DNA of 64,000 nt from CAZMGY01 sp964565945 [NCBI: uncultured bacterium] (GCA_964565945.1 CAZMGY010000030.1:24381-88380); one strand, 5' to 3'. Positions 22,501 to 29,037 are shown, numbered from the stretch's first letter. The notes: a model not told the origin generated them from the sequence alone. A program made the numbers and translations.

Positions 22501-23401
22501 TAATTTAAATAGTGCAGGCATCCGTTTCACTATCGATCGAAATGCTGAAGGAGTTATAGCAACATATCCTGCAGCCCAACAAGCCTTGCAAGGCACCTAT
22601 CGCAAGGTCACAAGCATCAATGGTCAAAGCACCTCAGGCCTAACTCATTCCGAAACACTCGCTCTGATTCGTCAATACCCCCAAAATTTACGCTTCACCT
22701 TAGAACCCGTTACGGCTCAGGGATTCACTCTAGCTCCCGCCAAAGTGGCTGAAAGTGCTCGGAGGTATCAGCCCAATATCCTAAAGATTCCAGTTCACTT
22801 TCAAGCAACACTCGTTACGCAATCTGATTTTTTGGCCACACTGCCTATTACACCTTCTAAGGTGGCTTACATAACGGCTACGCCTCAGAAAGGTGCAGCA
22901 CTCATGAGTAACAATGGACAAGATACTATTACCATAGCCACTAACACAGGTGAATTGTCTGATACTTCATTGGATGCGTGGTTTTACCACGAAATGCTTC
23001 AAATCGCATTGCGTAAAGAATTTGAACAGGTCTATGACAAAGACACTCATCCAAATTTTGATCAGATGGTCGAGATAGCTAGTCTTTTGGCCTTGCGTCA
23101 CGTGATTATCGCCACCAAAGGAATGGGCATCGACTTTTGGAATAAAACGCTTGTTCCCGAAATGAGAGTCTATTTTGAGAATCGATTGGAACACAACCTG
23201 GAATTCGCTTGGACATTAACCGACCTCCTCAAGGTCTTGGGCAATCCAGCATACCATACGCAATGGAATTCACTATCCTTGGATCCAAGATCTAAAAAAG
23301 GAGATCTGTTCACGCAAATCAAAGGTCTTACATTTGCTGATGAAAGTATTAAGCAATTGGTCAATCCAGCCACCATTAAGCTCCTACAACAAAATGCTTA
23401 A
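10598..23401 (+). CDS. giant exported protein with multiple PDZ-like modules
   Basis: 4267 residues, about 480 kDa. A signal peptide lies after the second Met at 10607 (core FISLVTLSLFILTDFVFA, then LSPES). Most of the chain is helical, Gln/His/Asn-rich spacer. PDZ-like modules can be read near residues 1640-1715, 1930-2025, 2060-2145, 2753-2835 (VEPGSEAANAGILPGSILLAV), 2850-2932, 3859-3948 and 3950-4038. The phrase [FY]-S/T-I/L-K/Q-G-D/E-P recurs near 208, 2850 and 3861. Helical blocks with DRPxF...LRQ recur near 1258 and 2501. A Ser-rich linker holds three 11-residue repeats. The C-terminus has FYHEMLQ (H4131, E4132) and IDFW (4178). There is no sortase motif or beta-barrel. It is probably a periplasmic or surface scaffold; the function is unknown. 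Confidence 0.85.
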   Translation: MYCMRFERSPLSNKFISLVTLSLFILTDFVFALSPESQLNNSRFREFMKRQLGPSDTGVTTTNLHPPAPNINNNRLQQTSIELQHPSHHERSDIQTVAALLDFFQEQNPDWNTFVDRWNGDQGSKDFKDLSAHNPTTLTQNPFNPRNPKFRDMTKMRKILFGKRDSDFTSPTAGPTYNLTAPNITFTHTVNEQLVGGNINIQDLNFRYSIQGDPNVHSTPLTVIRVSNERASDLAQFLTQLDSTRSSHNRAIQYDKKGRTGLHAFVEGNETFIVIRRSLRTASWLDLFGMPSQAPQGTNNTHPYHQVQLLKRRNTRMRIENEQLAYGDMAHHTLLQQTSSVKQARNILKSTGVFIDQRFSASMDVLGLQRLQDPYQVSFQGQTLKLDPSRPTQSLLDQYQAHLDGHLEKLLKEQTQREETFLNLKPSPLEIDPVQTLKMPYVRHKLTTFYAQLTNPQEQLHNQTKQHVDSLVRDRIQTIIQTDYSALDKFPTVEVWQHRQQTLNSLHQQLRPFMENFKTFLQHSRALGNAFRTELQQDVASIDETLLKGFTLTNDIDKFIIALLTNPNGIQHKIQAMAQRNPALEELQIFFSTTYFPHKHSAINKLERTLDRYGNVQQRFLKQTHQEEQTVEHLKHHVQMLKTLLNVPSNQVLINVYLKPGLSIKDSIDSLTLTLDNLEIRQTQLKKLKQEPNSDYPTRTDIDFENLNNVIQLLNGQFLGLKQPHASKVQAQADQVKRVNYSKTKESYIDGNKLAIEAMEAYYDDLFAQNLQKKQKIWTVFSHWDNLRSPEFQQTFDQWSNSYQQLLTGETAQHKAKALMKAVIVLHEAVQLIRQVDAPYLSREFHHVSPALEALYQTFANNSIPWQAKAAWQTLVQNQYISPLSQHQQSTFMEKVRKISTAHSTELLQFEFRELYKSLRNSLEADYGNLPHLKQALQEVLDQPSVERDQPITLDIDKPLVAIHQPDDKLLMVPSASLPAFYRQSRPLPMVQLARSGKLGHHPVVSQQTQQHRQRQITKSYHPQTQKFQQTTSIRPGFQLNPTTSQFEPQLVQNRPLVQPLSSQNQGPDYEQLIQDEFKKRARVHTKQQQPQANFPQSLRTNAQEDRFVSITAFDNFTKLDSQHQDTIQEQDAAPRNKKRMQEIYQERSQKSFHRAIISQLRPQDDPKDMHTGRKSFANQAMKLIDQVQVLIPTTEKSKGSSSDTFSLWDQFQQNFKTHMSANPLDTATQTLFLKHQSNWTERLEAIKKATRQIQKNSDRPRFLGSSETTLRQQFQEQEQHLEDIRREMITEATRLEEAVEGTRYRPDSFKTYNTLLSEVSLLSATDFPNHIKRLQAKIHLRLQSPQSIRQDVLNLLEAIRSTDNQELIREAYTIASHVLKGPHFPDFTLLPNISVDSNAIRPLLVQAQDLQQREKQVKANDMKEQNAIAAELKNLKTAITTPALLAELYECMVKEVAAQLAQIVSTGQIPDHTAEIAKRRQAMDEQKKILEEKINQKNLPKNYLFLTHFGPMTIQQINVALNSAYSWSTPIMLAFLIELNSAVTQSFPNRLQRYQRLKESIRRDLWSEVSWTSTALKQEVSLETLDQTLKDLTTPLQVYQTQVLLQEAMQAIHEYYTNRQSIESQRDHTGHLQHLQRMKNFTNDIHFGMKLRIINNKVYVVDVLPGTASAGNSIPLYSQITKVVGFFRNITEPTDILAKLQNQATLSVTIHYQPSLSSILNSEVQSVHYQPTLGLAGFTTQVVEHQTVEIPFDIYERKYKAEMQHLQLNASTEVVYSSSNNLDTDSISEATYNALPAKLQKNYKKMIIFPAKVRNLPNVGKLPMDAVDYLQSRYRVVVTNITDPKLTSELPLNAAITAVRIKGQLYPIHKTSPREALALQARINSAFANGTPMTIYFNTSEKTKYTVSPFESEVHSFTVKRENAKAPISIMTAPTITNIEVTKNGTFYTFTHVVTEVSPNSPFYGSLFPGDKLVAINGSQDSFRQKVKQGEDAKESKKRQCEITFPKALTVSKTLTLSVARRQNYTKQELENNKSQPYVETSVIGSREADQAPKGFTGVRFQIGRIIDVTLVRHIMKSLQPLKLATGEIVLEAQRPIPALHMARGDRLVSIGQLKITHPRYLISSLFDFGHSLSRPIVIHRQTRRGKQVTAPSLQAQLEALAEQLIPTEHPAYLHNIRTTLGFTSKKIAEGLLGSIQDHFHHLAEDIQTEKHDNYTQLLAKWRNTWTLLKDEYQLANPNSDNWHTKLKNLFVDMLSFQHQLSALRWSQKIPVTFQSDTLGQPFAVTQNFNASQLPKALKDSYGVSFENNQVIVHPWAQVSYPLASNEVVAELRPSRNPQNYILVMQSPSGSQRNLLLEKLSRQPLLASNQAVHAKFNAQVGRSYDNSFSDQEMLHKTYEAQKTLIHCVKEMIISDQIFDKPHATELESLLRQIETTNMNPHDLHALKLFQSNFQKIIKSLKDTATHEKEFTISQNLSRVQHDIDAVFLKLQTIKQTSLSRYDRPIFGDSGILRQLHIINEHLRSIENPQIQAERKHLLRQIHDYWIFGGIQFYKTSHSNPQGESHRPISLSTAILEFAKENTLTDESMIQVALKKDPSTTFTTDPSIQKIYLNSANTFAFIQHMLTGVYQNFLDLDQRAKIYQETSTFTPYAFEEEFQTKMEIILKKLVNHQIFERIFPQQPFATPWYSTNTVDQAMKMLRNLRYFPSPQTLVLAESMQEEILAQFNRASHLERRIVANDFKNNVTQMTLTGPSSLKKLGISITTLSYQSNKKRARYVHHVTHVEPGSEAANAGILPGSILLAVGDDYPYNKRPHDLQLLLSSLSGSTMIITSKPLSNAELIDSTPSSFDYTLKGEPQVLHNLGITVSEVLGDTGLWVSDVKATSPWKDFLPEKRLISHLQIGTNKNTKQTVTLAKLRSKTPWSLYITPDIESESVFVLGPSIQVRPSYNSSFDRVESSYSSSSDHVEFSPSSPSDSRSVQVQPNTKQNVLKQRTAPHINLEKNSSQLTFEDQFRDIVTQNLPPISDDLIRLFLNKHIRYTDEPHQVVPHRNNPAREPAILIDGLLAEMVYLVKKLGTQSNQQNILKDLDSKLTKPKQELREVGLGKDLWMPVMQIFQIAWQYLNQAYEENPHSLSSDEQFLRTILNNHLQRTFPELHLSQPLPITEQTATIFLGYGNFYARTQNNPQAQKKFDHMLYAIMPGLANQITQTIAQYQSQIEIIFASDSTNTPILEEEKNKLKQQFIQEGFKAGQNFKRDLLQQVQKHNIKPLTQDLLNLLMNNLKELLVDAQPTAFKQKQQIIDQINALQPPVTMQAGNTLHTDERFSPYLQKGQIPRMIHPKAWLELAQKYTPIRQQLLQNISETKQQATLPKGLEERVRVVKLQLSIDILLAQANLIREGISSSYIGKMIKDGAVGVDKGYSDWFRQLDAQGNLISNALEVEKKAHFRAQANALADQITTANTTALLKPLYQKTLILWLEHLNFLSSPQGVAHFLMNYNAAVQTSADDIEKIANQKIQTTLKQQRLKIMTTGDQRVQTLKHSLEIFRKDVSLLIKRLQNQDLSTEDSHTSALMIASKWKEFHETNLLGNSTFHLRNEISSASIKHQVAVNGQTMSWETRQESYLKLLNPLQRANASFKKALPKIKAAQSHQEFSNAVRGLLSQINNNQLSSKNQKVWAQFIAFREQESIQTTLNLAGQATEHTKFTTQNILIDTNAVHIQVRRPNKTQLNGFYVDNPQVVTITPLNGQELPPLLQQLITQPITIELNDPSPLPPGFLSFKTMSENEINDFLSQARENPISVLFRLYKSSQPLDEEEPFVEQHHSSQSSFNSDTSHPLPAYLETRKSFEHHLTQVDGSHTFSIKGDPTLDWDKMFTDNESYVFGKDPGLTNEWNTQVHFGDKLVQIVDLNGQVIFNAEDSARPDRKEVLQYLRAPSNQAVIRRQGQESFTLNKKSDQKWGIVFNGGFNLNSAGIRFTIDRNAEGVIATYPAAQQALQGTYRKVTSINGQSTSGLTHSETLALIRQYPQNLRFTLEPVTAQGFTLAPAKVAESARRYQPNILKIPVHFQATLVTQSDFLATLPITPSKVAYITATPQKGAALMSNNGQDTITIATNTGELSDTSLDAWFYHEMLQIALRKEFEQVYDKDTHPNFDQMVEIASLLALRHVIIATKGMGIDFWNKTLVPEMRVYFENRLEHNLEFAWTLTDLLKVLGNPAYHTQWNSLSLDPRSKKGDLFTQIKGLTFADESIKQLVNPATIKLLQQNA
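19441..19539 (+). repeat. 33-bp tandem repeat, three copies, in the giant gene
   Basis: Copies at 19441-19473, 19474-19506 and 19507-19539 share a period of 33 bases (11 residues). They read SYNSSFDRVES, SYSSSSDHVEF and SPSSPSDSRSV. The first two are close; the third has diverged. They form a Ser-rich flexible linker after the fifth PDZ-like module and could vary in copy number between strains. Confidence 0.8.
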
Positions 23402-23465
23402 AATGTTTATGGGTCATCCCCTAGTTAAATTATAGAATATTGAATAAATAAAAAAAACACTTTAA

Positions 23466-23495
23466 TTGCACCTTTCCCTCCTCAAATGCTATACC
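23466..23495 (+). promoter_or_regulatory. candidate promoter of the rhodanese-dikinase fusion gene
   Basis: TTGCAC (23466-23471) and TATACC (23490-23495) are 18 bases apart. Transcription would begin near 23502, only about 19 bases before the ATG at 23521, which has GAGGG as its ribosome site. The gene can therefore be transcribed independently of the giant gene that ends at 23401. Confidence 0.45.
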
Positions 23496-23520
23496 TAAAC
23501 ATGTGTGACGAGGGAAAATT

Positions 23521-26500
23521 ATGTTTTATAACTTTAAATTGCCGTTAACCATTCTTATTTGGAGTATTCAGGCTCCTCTCTGGGCTTTGCCGCCCATCGA
23601 AATACTTCCCATGCTGGGAGCGGGCTTTATTTTTCCCATTCTGCTTACACTCCTTCTGGGACATACCCTTTTCAAAGTTCTCGAACTAAGCTCTTATGTA
23701 CAATCTTGGATCAATCGCCTCAAGGCTTGGCAGTTGATCCTTATTATGGTTTTCACCTTTCTGGCAGTAGGCACAGGGTTTAACCTCCTCAACAACTCTC
23801 ATCACACTTATAGCCTATCTGTGGCCACACTGCACCAAACCCTTTCATCGACCCCAAATCAAATACTCATCATCGATTTACGGACCGACACCTCGCATCG
23901 CCGATCTCACCTGACACGTTCAATATCACACCCCATGAAAAGTGTTCAAGACATCGTCAATAAACTTAGTCAATTGTCCCCAGATCAAGCCAACAGACCA
24001 AAGATTGTTCTCGCTTGCCATCGGGGCGAACGTTCTTCATCGCTGGTCGAAAGCATTCGCAAAGGGCGTTTTGACGAACTTTCTCACCTGCCTAGGCAAC
24101 ATATCTATTATCTGCACGGCGGCCACCACACAATGAAAGCTCGTTACCCTCATCATTTTGTATCTCAAGCTCCTCCTTCCAATCTGCAGGCCTTGTTGAA
24201 ACCTTGGATGACATTGGTAGGTGGGCGAAAACAAATGCTCTATCTATTTTTTGCCAGCCATGCCTTATTTTTTTTCGTTTTTCGTTGGCATAGCCTTAAG
24301 CGAACACTCAACCCAATGCATCTCCAACGCAATCCTTGGCTGTATCGCCTCTCGTTCGTTCACCTCACAATTGCATGGCTCCTGTTCGAAGAAACATCTC
24401 TCGTATCCGACGGGCGCTACATCCCATGGACTCTCAACCTGGTTTTTCTAAGTTTTGCCTACTTCAGCAGCATCATGCCCTCCGACAAACGCCAACAAAT
24501 CGTTCACACCCTATGGCATCAAATCTTGGGCCAACACACAAGCACCCCTTCCGTAGACAAAGTTTTTCATCCGATTCTCTTCTTAGGTCTCTTGCTTCAC
24601 TGGGGCATTATATTACAAGATTTTGTCATCTACACAAGCCTATGGCTCGGCTTTCTATGGATCTGTGACCTTAGCCTTGCTTTTTTCGGATCTTACCAGT
24701 TACGCCGTCACCAACAACCCCACGGTCTCGTCCTAAGCTGGATTGGTTTTAAAACATCTCTAAGCAAAAGCCCCGCTGGCCCGACAATACTTAAGCTATA
24801 TGTCGCTAATGCACCGGGTTGTTTTGAACTTCACAACACCAACCAAACTTTGTTGATCGGGCTTTTTTCAGGACAGATGCAACAAAAATGCCCTACCCCA
24901 TCTTTAAATATCTCTAAGTTCGTGCAAACGGCTCAGGAAATTCGAGCCACATTTCCAAGCGATTCTATCCAACTTCAACTGAACGACCATCACGCCATTG
25001 TAGCGATTGAAATCCTAGCCCCCGATCGAGAAGCGCCATGGAACCTTTATCAACAATGGAGCACACTGCTTCCTTGGTTGCAACATTTCAAACCAAACGA
25101 TGTGATTTGGCAACGCTATCAAGATGGGGCTATTCAACAACCTCTCAAACCTCTTGAGCAAGATATTTTACAAGAACGTTGGCGCCACCGTGGTGGTGCC
25201 CGTAGAGCCTTAAGCTTTTTAGGCTTTAGGCATCAACTCAATGAAACCCTCTTACCTCCTCTATGGCTATCATGGGGATCGCACCATTATCAGCTGCAAG
25301 TGCAACAGCTTCTTCAGCCCCAAGCCGTGTTGGGATTTAAAGCGTGGCAACATCTGCGATTTCATGCCAAAGTGCGTGCTTTCATTCAAACAGCTTGTCG
25401 TCATCTCTTAAGCACACAAATAGCCCAACATCACCAACGGATCACTTGGATTCAGAACTTACTCACTCAATCGTCTCGACGAACTCCCCGTAGACTAATC
25501 AAAGTGCTCAAAAGTCTTGGACAAGAGGCCGCTTTTTGGCCAGAGCTGACAAGTCAATTACATCTATGGGCGTGGAACCATCAAAACGACAACACCCATC
25601 ATAAACCTTGGCCGCAGCAAACTCCTCACACAAACCAACACTATCACTTTGATCTGTCTAACTCACAAACCCCTCAAGACCTATCCCTTGCCCAACGACA
25701 CCTTTGGATCTGCGAACAAATGAAACAGAACGCGCAAGACCACTTTTTAACCGAATGGCAGTGGGTCAATCAACTGCTTCAAACACAGGCCCCCTCATCT
25801 CTTTTGTTTTGCCGATTAAAGGAATGTCTCTCCTTACTTCAAAAACAGACACCCGATTCTTTAACCAAACGGATCCAAGAAAGGCAAAAGCTCTGGCAAG
25901 CTACATTACACCTCATCCTCCCAGAAACCCTTACGATCAAAACTATCGAAAAGGTACGCTGTAATGAAGCGTCGGAGCCAAAAATCCAATCGAAACAAAG
26001 CTCGTATCTGATTTGTATGCCCAACACACGTATTTGGGGACAGTGCCAAAGCCAAGCTTTTAATCCTAATAAAATCACAGTGACCCCTAACATCTCTCCC
26101 CATAAAGTCGCTTCCGACACCATGCAAGGTTTAGTTCTCGAACAAGGTAGCCCTTTGTGTCACCAAGCTATTTTAGTGCGTGAACACAACCTGCCATCGC
26201 TGTTTCACGTATCACAAGCAATTCAAGAGTATCCCGAAGACAGCTATATTCTTATCAACGATCAAGGCCTCATCAACAAACTTCCTCAACCAACATCCTA
26301 TTGGACCTTCCTTAATCAAACCACAGCAAGCCATGGACCCAAAGCTTATAACTTGGCACGTTGTGCCCAACACAATATACGAATTCCAAATGCCTACGTC
26401 ATTCAATCGCTATTGCTAGAAGAGTGCATCTCTCTCAAAACTTGGGATCAACCTTGGATTCATCTTGCCCAACAGGCCCCGTCAGATTTACAAACCAACC

Positions 26501-27069
26501 AACTCCCTCCAGCCATTAAAACAATTTTACACAATCTCTGGAACACGTTTACCTGCCCAGCCAGCGGGCTTTTGGTGCGTTCTTCGGCTCACAACGAAGA
26601 CAGCCAACAGCACTCAATGGCGGGACAATATACATCCATTGGCCCTATTATTAACAAAGAAGAATTTGAGCGAGCCGTTACCCAATGCTGGGCCGCAACC
26701 TGGACGCAAGGGCATCCAGACTTGCCCAAACAAGAATGCCACATGAATTTGATTGTACAAGATTACATCGTAAGTTCATTAGGGGGCGTGATGTTCATCC
26801 ACGACACCTCAGACAAACCTATTCAAATCGATGTCTCTTCTCAAGGACCCGAAGGAACGGTGCAGGGACAAGATGTGGAACACCTAGAATACGACACAGC
26901 AACACACTACCAAGCTAGTTTGCTCTTAAGTGCCCAGCAACAAGACAAGCTCCTCAAACAAGCCAAAAATCTTCAAACAATTTTTAGGACCAACCTCGAT
27001 ATCGAATGGTTAATCCACAATAATAACATTGTGATTCTGCAAGTTCGCCCCATCACGACGTCTTTTTAA
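23521..27069 (+). CDS. membrane rhodanese fused to phosphohistidine and ATP-grasp dikinase domains
   Basis: 1182 residues. Two N-terminal membrane segments (about 8-45 and 65-90) lead to a rhodanese domain at 95-215 with active-site Cys166 in ACHRGERSSS. Further membrane helices span about 235-400. A Gln/His/Trp-rich middle of unknown fold runs to about 855. Then comes a PEP-utilising mobile domain with the phospho-acceptor His881 (GSPLCHQAILVREHNLPS), and a PPDK/PEP-synthase-type ATP-grasp at about 937-1180 (GPKAYNLA, LLVRSSAHNEDS, MAGQY, VQDYI, IEWLIHNNNIVILQVRPI). The order mobile domain then ATP-grasp is that of glucan/phosphoglucan water dikinases, not of PEP synthase, and no PEP-binding TIM barrel follows. 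A GH57 enzyme lies nearby. The substrate is unknown. Confidence 0.8.
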   Translation: MFYNFKLPLTILIWSIQAPLWALPPIEILPMLGAGFIFPILLTLLLGHTLFKVLELSSYVQSWINRLKAWQLILIMVFTFLAVGTGFNLLNNSHHTYSLSVATLHQTLSSTPNQILIIDLRTDTSHRRSHLTRSISHPMKSVQDIVNKLSQLSPDQANRPKIVLACHRGERSSSLVESIRKGRFDELSHLPRQHIYYLHGGHHTMKARYPHHFVSQAPPSNLQALLKPWMTLVGGRKQMLYLFFASHALFFFVFRWHSLKRTLNPMHLQRNPWLYRLSFVHLTIAWLLFEETSLVSDGRYIPWTLNLVFLSFAYFSSIMPSDKRQQIVHTLWHQILGQHTSTPSVDKVFHPILFLGLLLHWGIILQDFVIYTSLWLGFLWICDLSLAFFGSYQLRRHQQPHGLVLSWIGFKTSLSKSPAGPTILKLYVANAPGCFELHNTNQTLLIGLFSGQMQQKCPTPSLNISKFVQTAQEIRATFPSDSIQLQLNDHHAIVAIEILAPDREAPWNLYQQWSTLLPWLQHFKPNDVIWQRYQDGAIQQPLKPLEQDILQERWRHRGGARRALSFLGFRHQLNETLLPPLWLSWGSHHYQLQVQQLLQPQAVLGFKAWQHLRFHAKVRAFIQTACRHLLSTQIAQHHQRITWIQNLLTQSSRRTPRRLIKVLKSLGQEAAFWPELTSQLHLWAWNHQNDNTHHKPWPQQTPHTNQHYHFDLSNSQTPQDLSLAQRHLWICEQMKQNAQDHFLTEWQWVNQLLQTQAPSSLLFCRLKECLSLLQKQTPDSLTKRIQERQKLWQATLHLILPETLTIKTIEKVRCNEASEPKIQSKQSSYLICMPNTRIWGQCQSQAFNPNKITVTPNISPHKVASDTMQGLVLEQGSPLCHQAILVREHNLPSLFHVSQAIQEYPEDSYILINDQGLINKLPQPTSYWTFLNQTTASHGPKAYNLARCAQHNIRIPNAYVIQSLLLEECISLKTWDQPWIHLAQQAPSDLQTNQLPPAIKTILHNLWNTFTCPASGLLVRSSAHNEDSQQHSMAGQYTSIGPIINKEEFERAVTQCWAATWTQGHPDLPKQECHMNLIVQDYIVSSLGGVMFIHDTSDKPIQIDVSSQGPEGTVQGQDVEHLEYDTATHYQASLLLSAQQQDKLLKQAKNLQTIFRTNLDIEWLIHNNNIVILQVRPITTSF

Positions 27070-27431
27070 ACAAAGAACGCTCTGGTGGTCTGTAATGAAA
27101 TATCAAAAAGAAAATTAGCTAAAATCCACTTTTGGCCTTGTTTATAAGCCAAGAATCGCGCCGTTACATCCGTTTTTTCGTAGTTAAAAGTCAAGAAAAT
27201 CAAATGAGCCGTTGGTGTAATCACTTGAATGTCTTTGACTTTGTAACCAACAAACTTACCATGAGCATACTCAACCTGACGCAACAATTTGGCTTTGTCG
27301 TCTAAATCTGCATGGCCATCTTGCGCACTTCCACAAGCCCAAAAAGCTACTACCGTTGCTGCATCCTTTTCCAAATAAAGATCTAATCCTTCCACAAGAA
27401 TTTCGGGAATATCTTTTTTACTTTTAGCCAT
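27066..27431 (-). CDS. small NTF2/SnoaL-like hypothetical protein
   Basis: 121 residues, cytoplasmic. The layout of helices followed by a curved sheet (GLDLYLEKDAATVVAFWACG, then VITPTAHLIFLTFNYEK, FLAYKQGQKWILANFLFD) resembles the nuclear-transport-factor-2-like or SnoaL-like fold, often a binding domain or small enzyme. No catalytic residues can be assigned. Its stop overlaps the stop of the convergent fusion gene at 27066-27069, so the two transcripts end tail to tail. Confidence 0.6.
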   Translation of the reverse strand: MAKSKKDIPEILVEGLDLYLEKDAATVVAFWACGSAQDGHADLDDKAKLLRQVEYAHGKFVGYKVKDIQVITPTAHLIFLTFNYEKTDVTARFLAYKQGQKWILANFLFDISLQTTRAFFV

Positions 27432-27464
27432 AAAAATACCTTTTGTGTATAAATATATTATAAA

Positions 27465-27483
27465 AAGACCCTATAAGGATCTT
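27465..27483 (-). terminator. hairpin with U-run between GH57 and the NTF2-like gene
   Basis: In minus-strand RNA, AAGAUCCU (27483-27476) pairs with AGGGUCUU (27472-27465), with one U-G wobble and a 3-base loop, followed by UUUAUAA. It looks like the terminator of the DUF4912-GH57 operon. It lies exactly where the next promoter would start transcription, so an attenuator role is also possible. Confidence 0.5.
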
Positions 27484-27512
27484 ATTATATCAAAAGCAAT
27501 CTTTTTTTTCAA
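27484..27512 (-). promoter_or_regulatory. sigma70-type promoter of the NTF2-like gene
   Basis: On the minus strand TTGAAA (27512-27507) and a perfect TATAAT (27489-27484) are 17 bases apart. The 121-codon gene starts at 27431, giving a leader of about 45 bases that includes a terminator-like hairpin. Confidence 0.6.
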
Positions 27513-27573
27513 TTTTTTTATTCTAAACAACCATTATTAACAAATAAATATATTTTAAATAAATTTAATACAA

Positions 27574-29037
27574 TCAAATTAACCCCATCCATTCGCGCAA
27601 AGCATCCAAATGGCTCTTCAGCCGCGTCCGAGCATACATTTCACTTTGGCCAGTGGCCATCATAAATATCCAATCACTGCTCAAAACCTCTCTCCAGTGA
27701 ACCTCACAGGCCTGATGAATGGATTGATCCCATGATCCATGTTGATAATGAGCCCAGAGCGCTTTTAACTCCCTCCAAACCCAATCATTATTGGGGTTAA
27801 GCCACCTACGGTGATATCCCCCCTGCCCCCAACTGGACAAAGCGGGCTGAACCATCTCACAATCGCCCCATTCAGGTCCATATTGCTCAGGAGTGCTCAA
27901 AACCAAAAGATCATCCTTATCCAAACTATCCCAAACCCGCTCCAAGAACCACAAACCTTCCCACCACCAATGGCCAAACAACTCGGCATCAAAACAGAGT
28001 GTCATGCAGGGCTGAGGTACGCCCGCCGCCTGGATGTGATCCACCCGTTGCCTTAGTTGGTCCATGAAAAGCAAGGCATGCTCCCGGACTAAAGTCTGTC
28101 CCTCAGAAGGTCTATATAAAGATGGAAAATCTTCCTTAAAACCAACCCGACGATGTTTGAAGCCAGTGGCCGTGATTCCTCCTCGCTTGGCCTGATAATT
28201 CTGCAAACAAGAACTTGTCTCATCAAAACCAATATCGCAGTAAAAATCACGGTAAACCCCAGAACCTGGGTACCCTTCACTCGCACTCCAAATCCATTTG
28301 CTACTCGTCGCATCTCTCCCCCAAGCCATCACATCATTCGCACATCGAACTGGGTGAAAAACACCTCGTCGCGGTTGAGGGTAGGCCTGCAAAATACCAT
28401 GTGTCTCTAAAAAAAAGTACTCCACACCTATGGAGTGAAGGTATTGTTCAAAGCCTGGCACATAGCCACATTCTGGCAACCAAAACCCTCTCGAATTAAA
28501 GCCAAACGCTTGTTCAAACACAGCACAGCCTTGGGATATTTGTTGCTGAACCAGCTCGGGTTGATCATTCCAAAGAGGTAAGTAGGCATGACTTTCCGAC
28601 GTGGTGATTAAGGCCAGAACACCCTTACGCGCTAAATCTCCCCAAGCTTGCACCAGTCCTCCTCTTCCTAAAGAGACCCAGCCATCACGCACGCGCAAAT
28701 AATGATCCAGGTAATGTTGCGCCAATTTGGTCGCTTCGGATTTCTGGGCATGACGCTGGGCATAGTCTTCAGCCAAAGCAATATGTTCATCAAGGTAAGC
28801 TTCATATTGTTCAAGTAAAAGGTCTTCTTGCATCATGCGCAACAAAGGCGGTGACAAAGACAAAGTGAGCACATGACGATAAGCTCGCACATCTAATTTT
28901 TGTAGCAAGATCAATAACGGAATGTAGGTTTCGGTCAAAGCTTCAAAAAACCAATCATGCTCTAAACAATAAGCGAGATCGTCATGACACACATAAGGCA
29001 AATGAGCATGCAAGACCCATTGCACCCGCCCTTTCAC
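27574..29037 (-). CDS. GH57 family glucan branching-type enzyme
   Basis: 487 residues from a GTG at 29037 that overlaps the upstream stop as GTGA; a TTG two codons earlier is also possible. The GH57 barrel is clear: HAHLPYV at the N-terminus, the nucleophile Glu189 in WLPECGYVPG, and the acid/base Asp350 in CFDAELFGHWWWEG. The C-terminal helical region and the Trp-rich YHRRWLNPNNDWVWREL match the TK1436/TTHA1902-like alpha-1,4-glucan branching enzymes (DUF1957 tail). It should act on glycogen-like glucan in the cytoplasm. An alpha-amylase or glucanotransferase activity is the alternative. Confidence 0.88.
   Translation of the reverse strand: MKGRVQWVLHAHLPYVCHDDLAYCLEHDWFFEALTETYIPLLILLQKLDVRAYRHVLTLSLSPPLLRMMQEDLLLEQYEAYLDEHIALAEDYAQRHAQKSEATKLAQHYLDHYLRVRDGWVSLGRGGLVQAWGDLARKGVLALITTSESHAYLPLWNDQPELVQQQISQGCAVFEQAFGFNSRGFWLPECGYVPGFEQYLHSIGVEYFFLETHGILQAYPQPRRGVFHPVRCANDVMAWGRDATSSKWIWSASEGYPGSGVYRDFYCDIGFDETSSCLQNYQAKRGGITATGFKHRRVGFKEDFPSLYRPSEGQTLVREHALLFMDQLRQRVDHIQAAGVPQPCMTLCFDAELFGHWWWEGLWFLERVWDSLDKDDLLVLSTPEQYGPEWGDCEMVQPALSSWGQGGYHRRWLNPNNDWVWRELKALWAHYQHGSWDQSIHQACEVHWREVLSSDWIFMMATGQSEMYARTRLKSHLDALREWMGLI

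Noticed and set aside
10598-23401. The giant gene as a sequencing artefact joining several genes
   Set aside because: The frame is uninterrupted for 12.8 kb, has consistent composition, one signal peptide and repeated modules throughout, so one gene is simplest.
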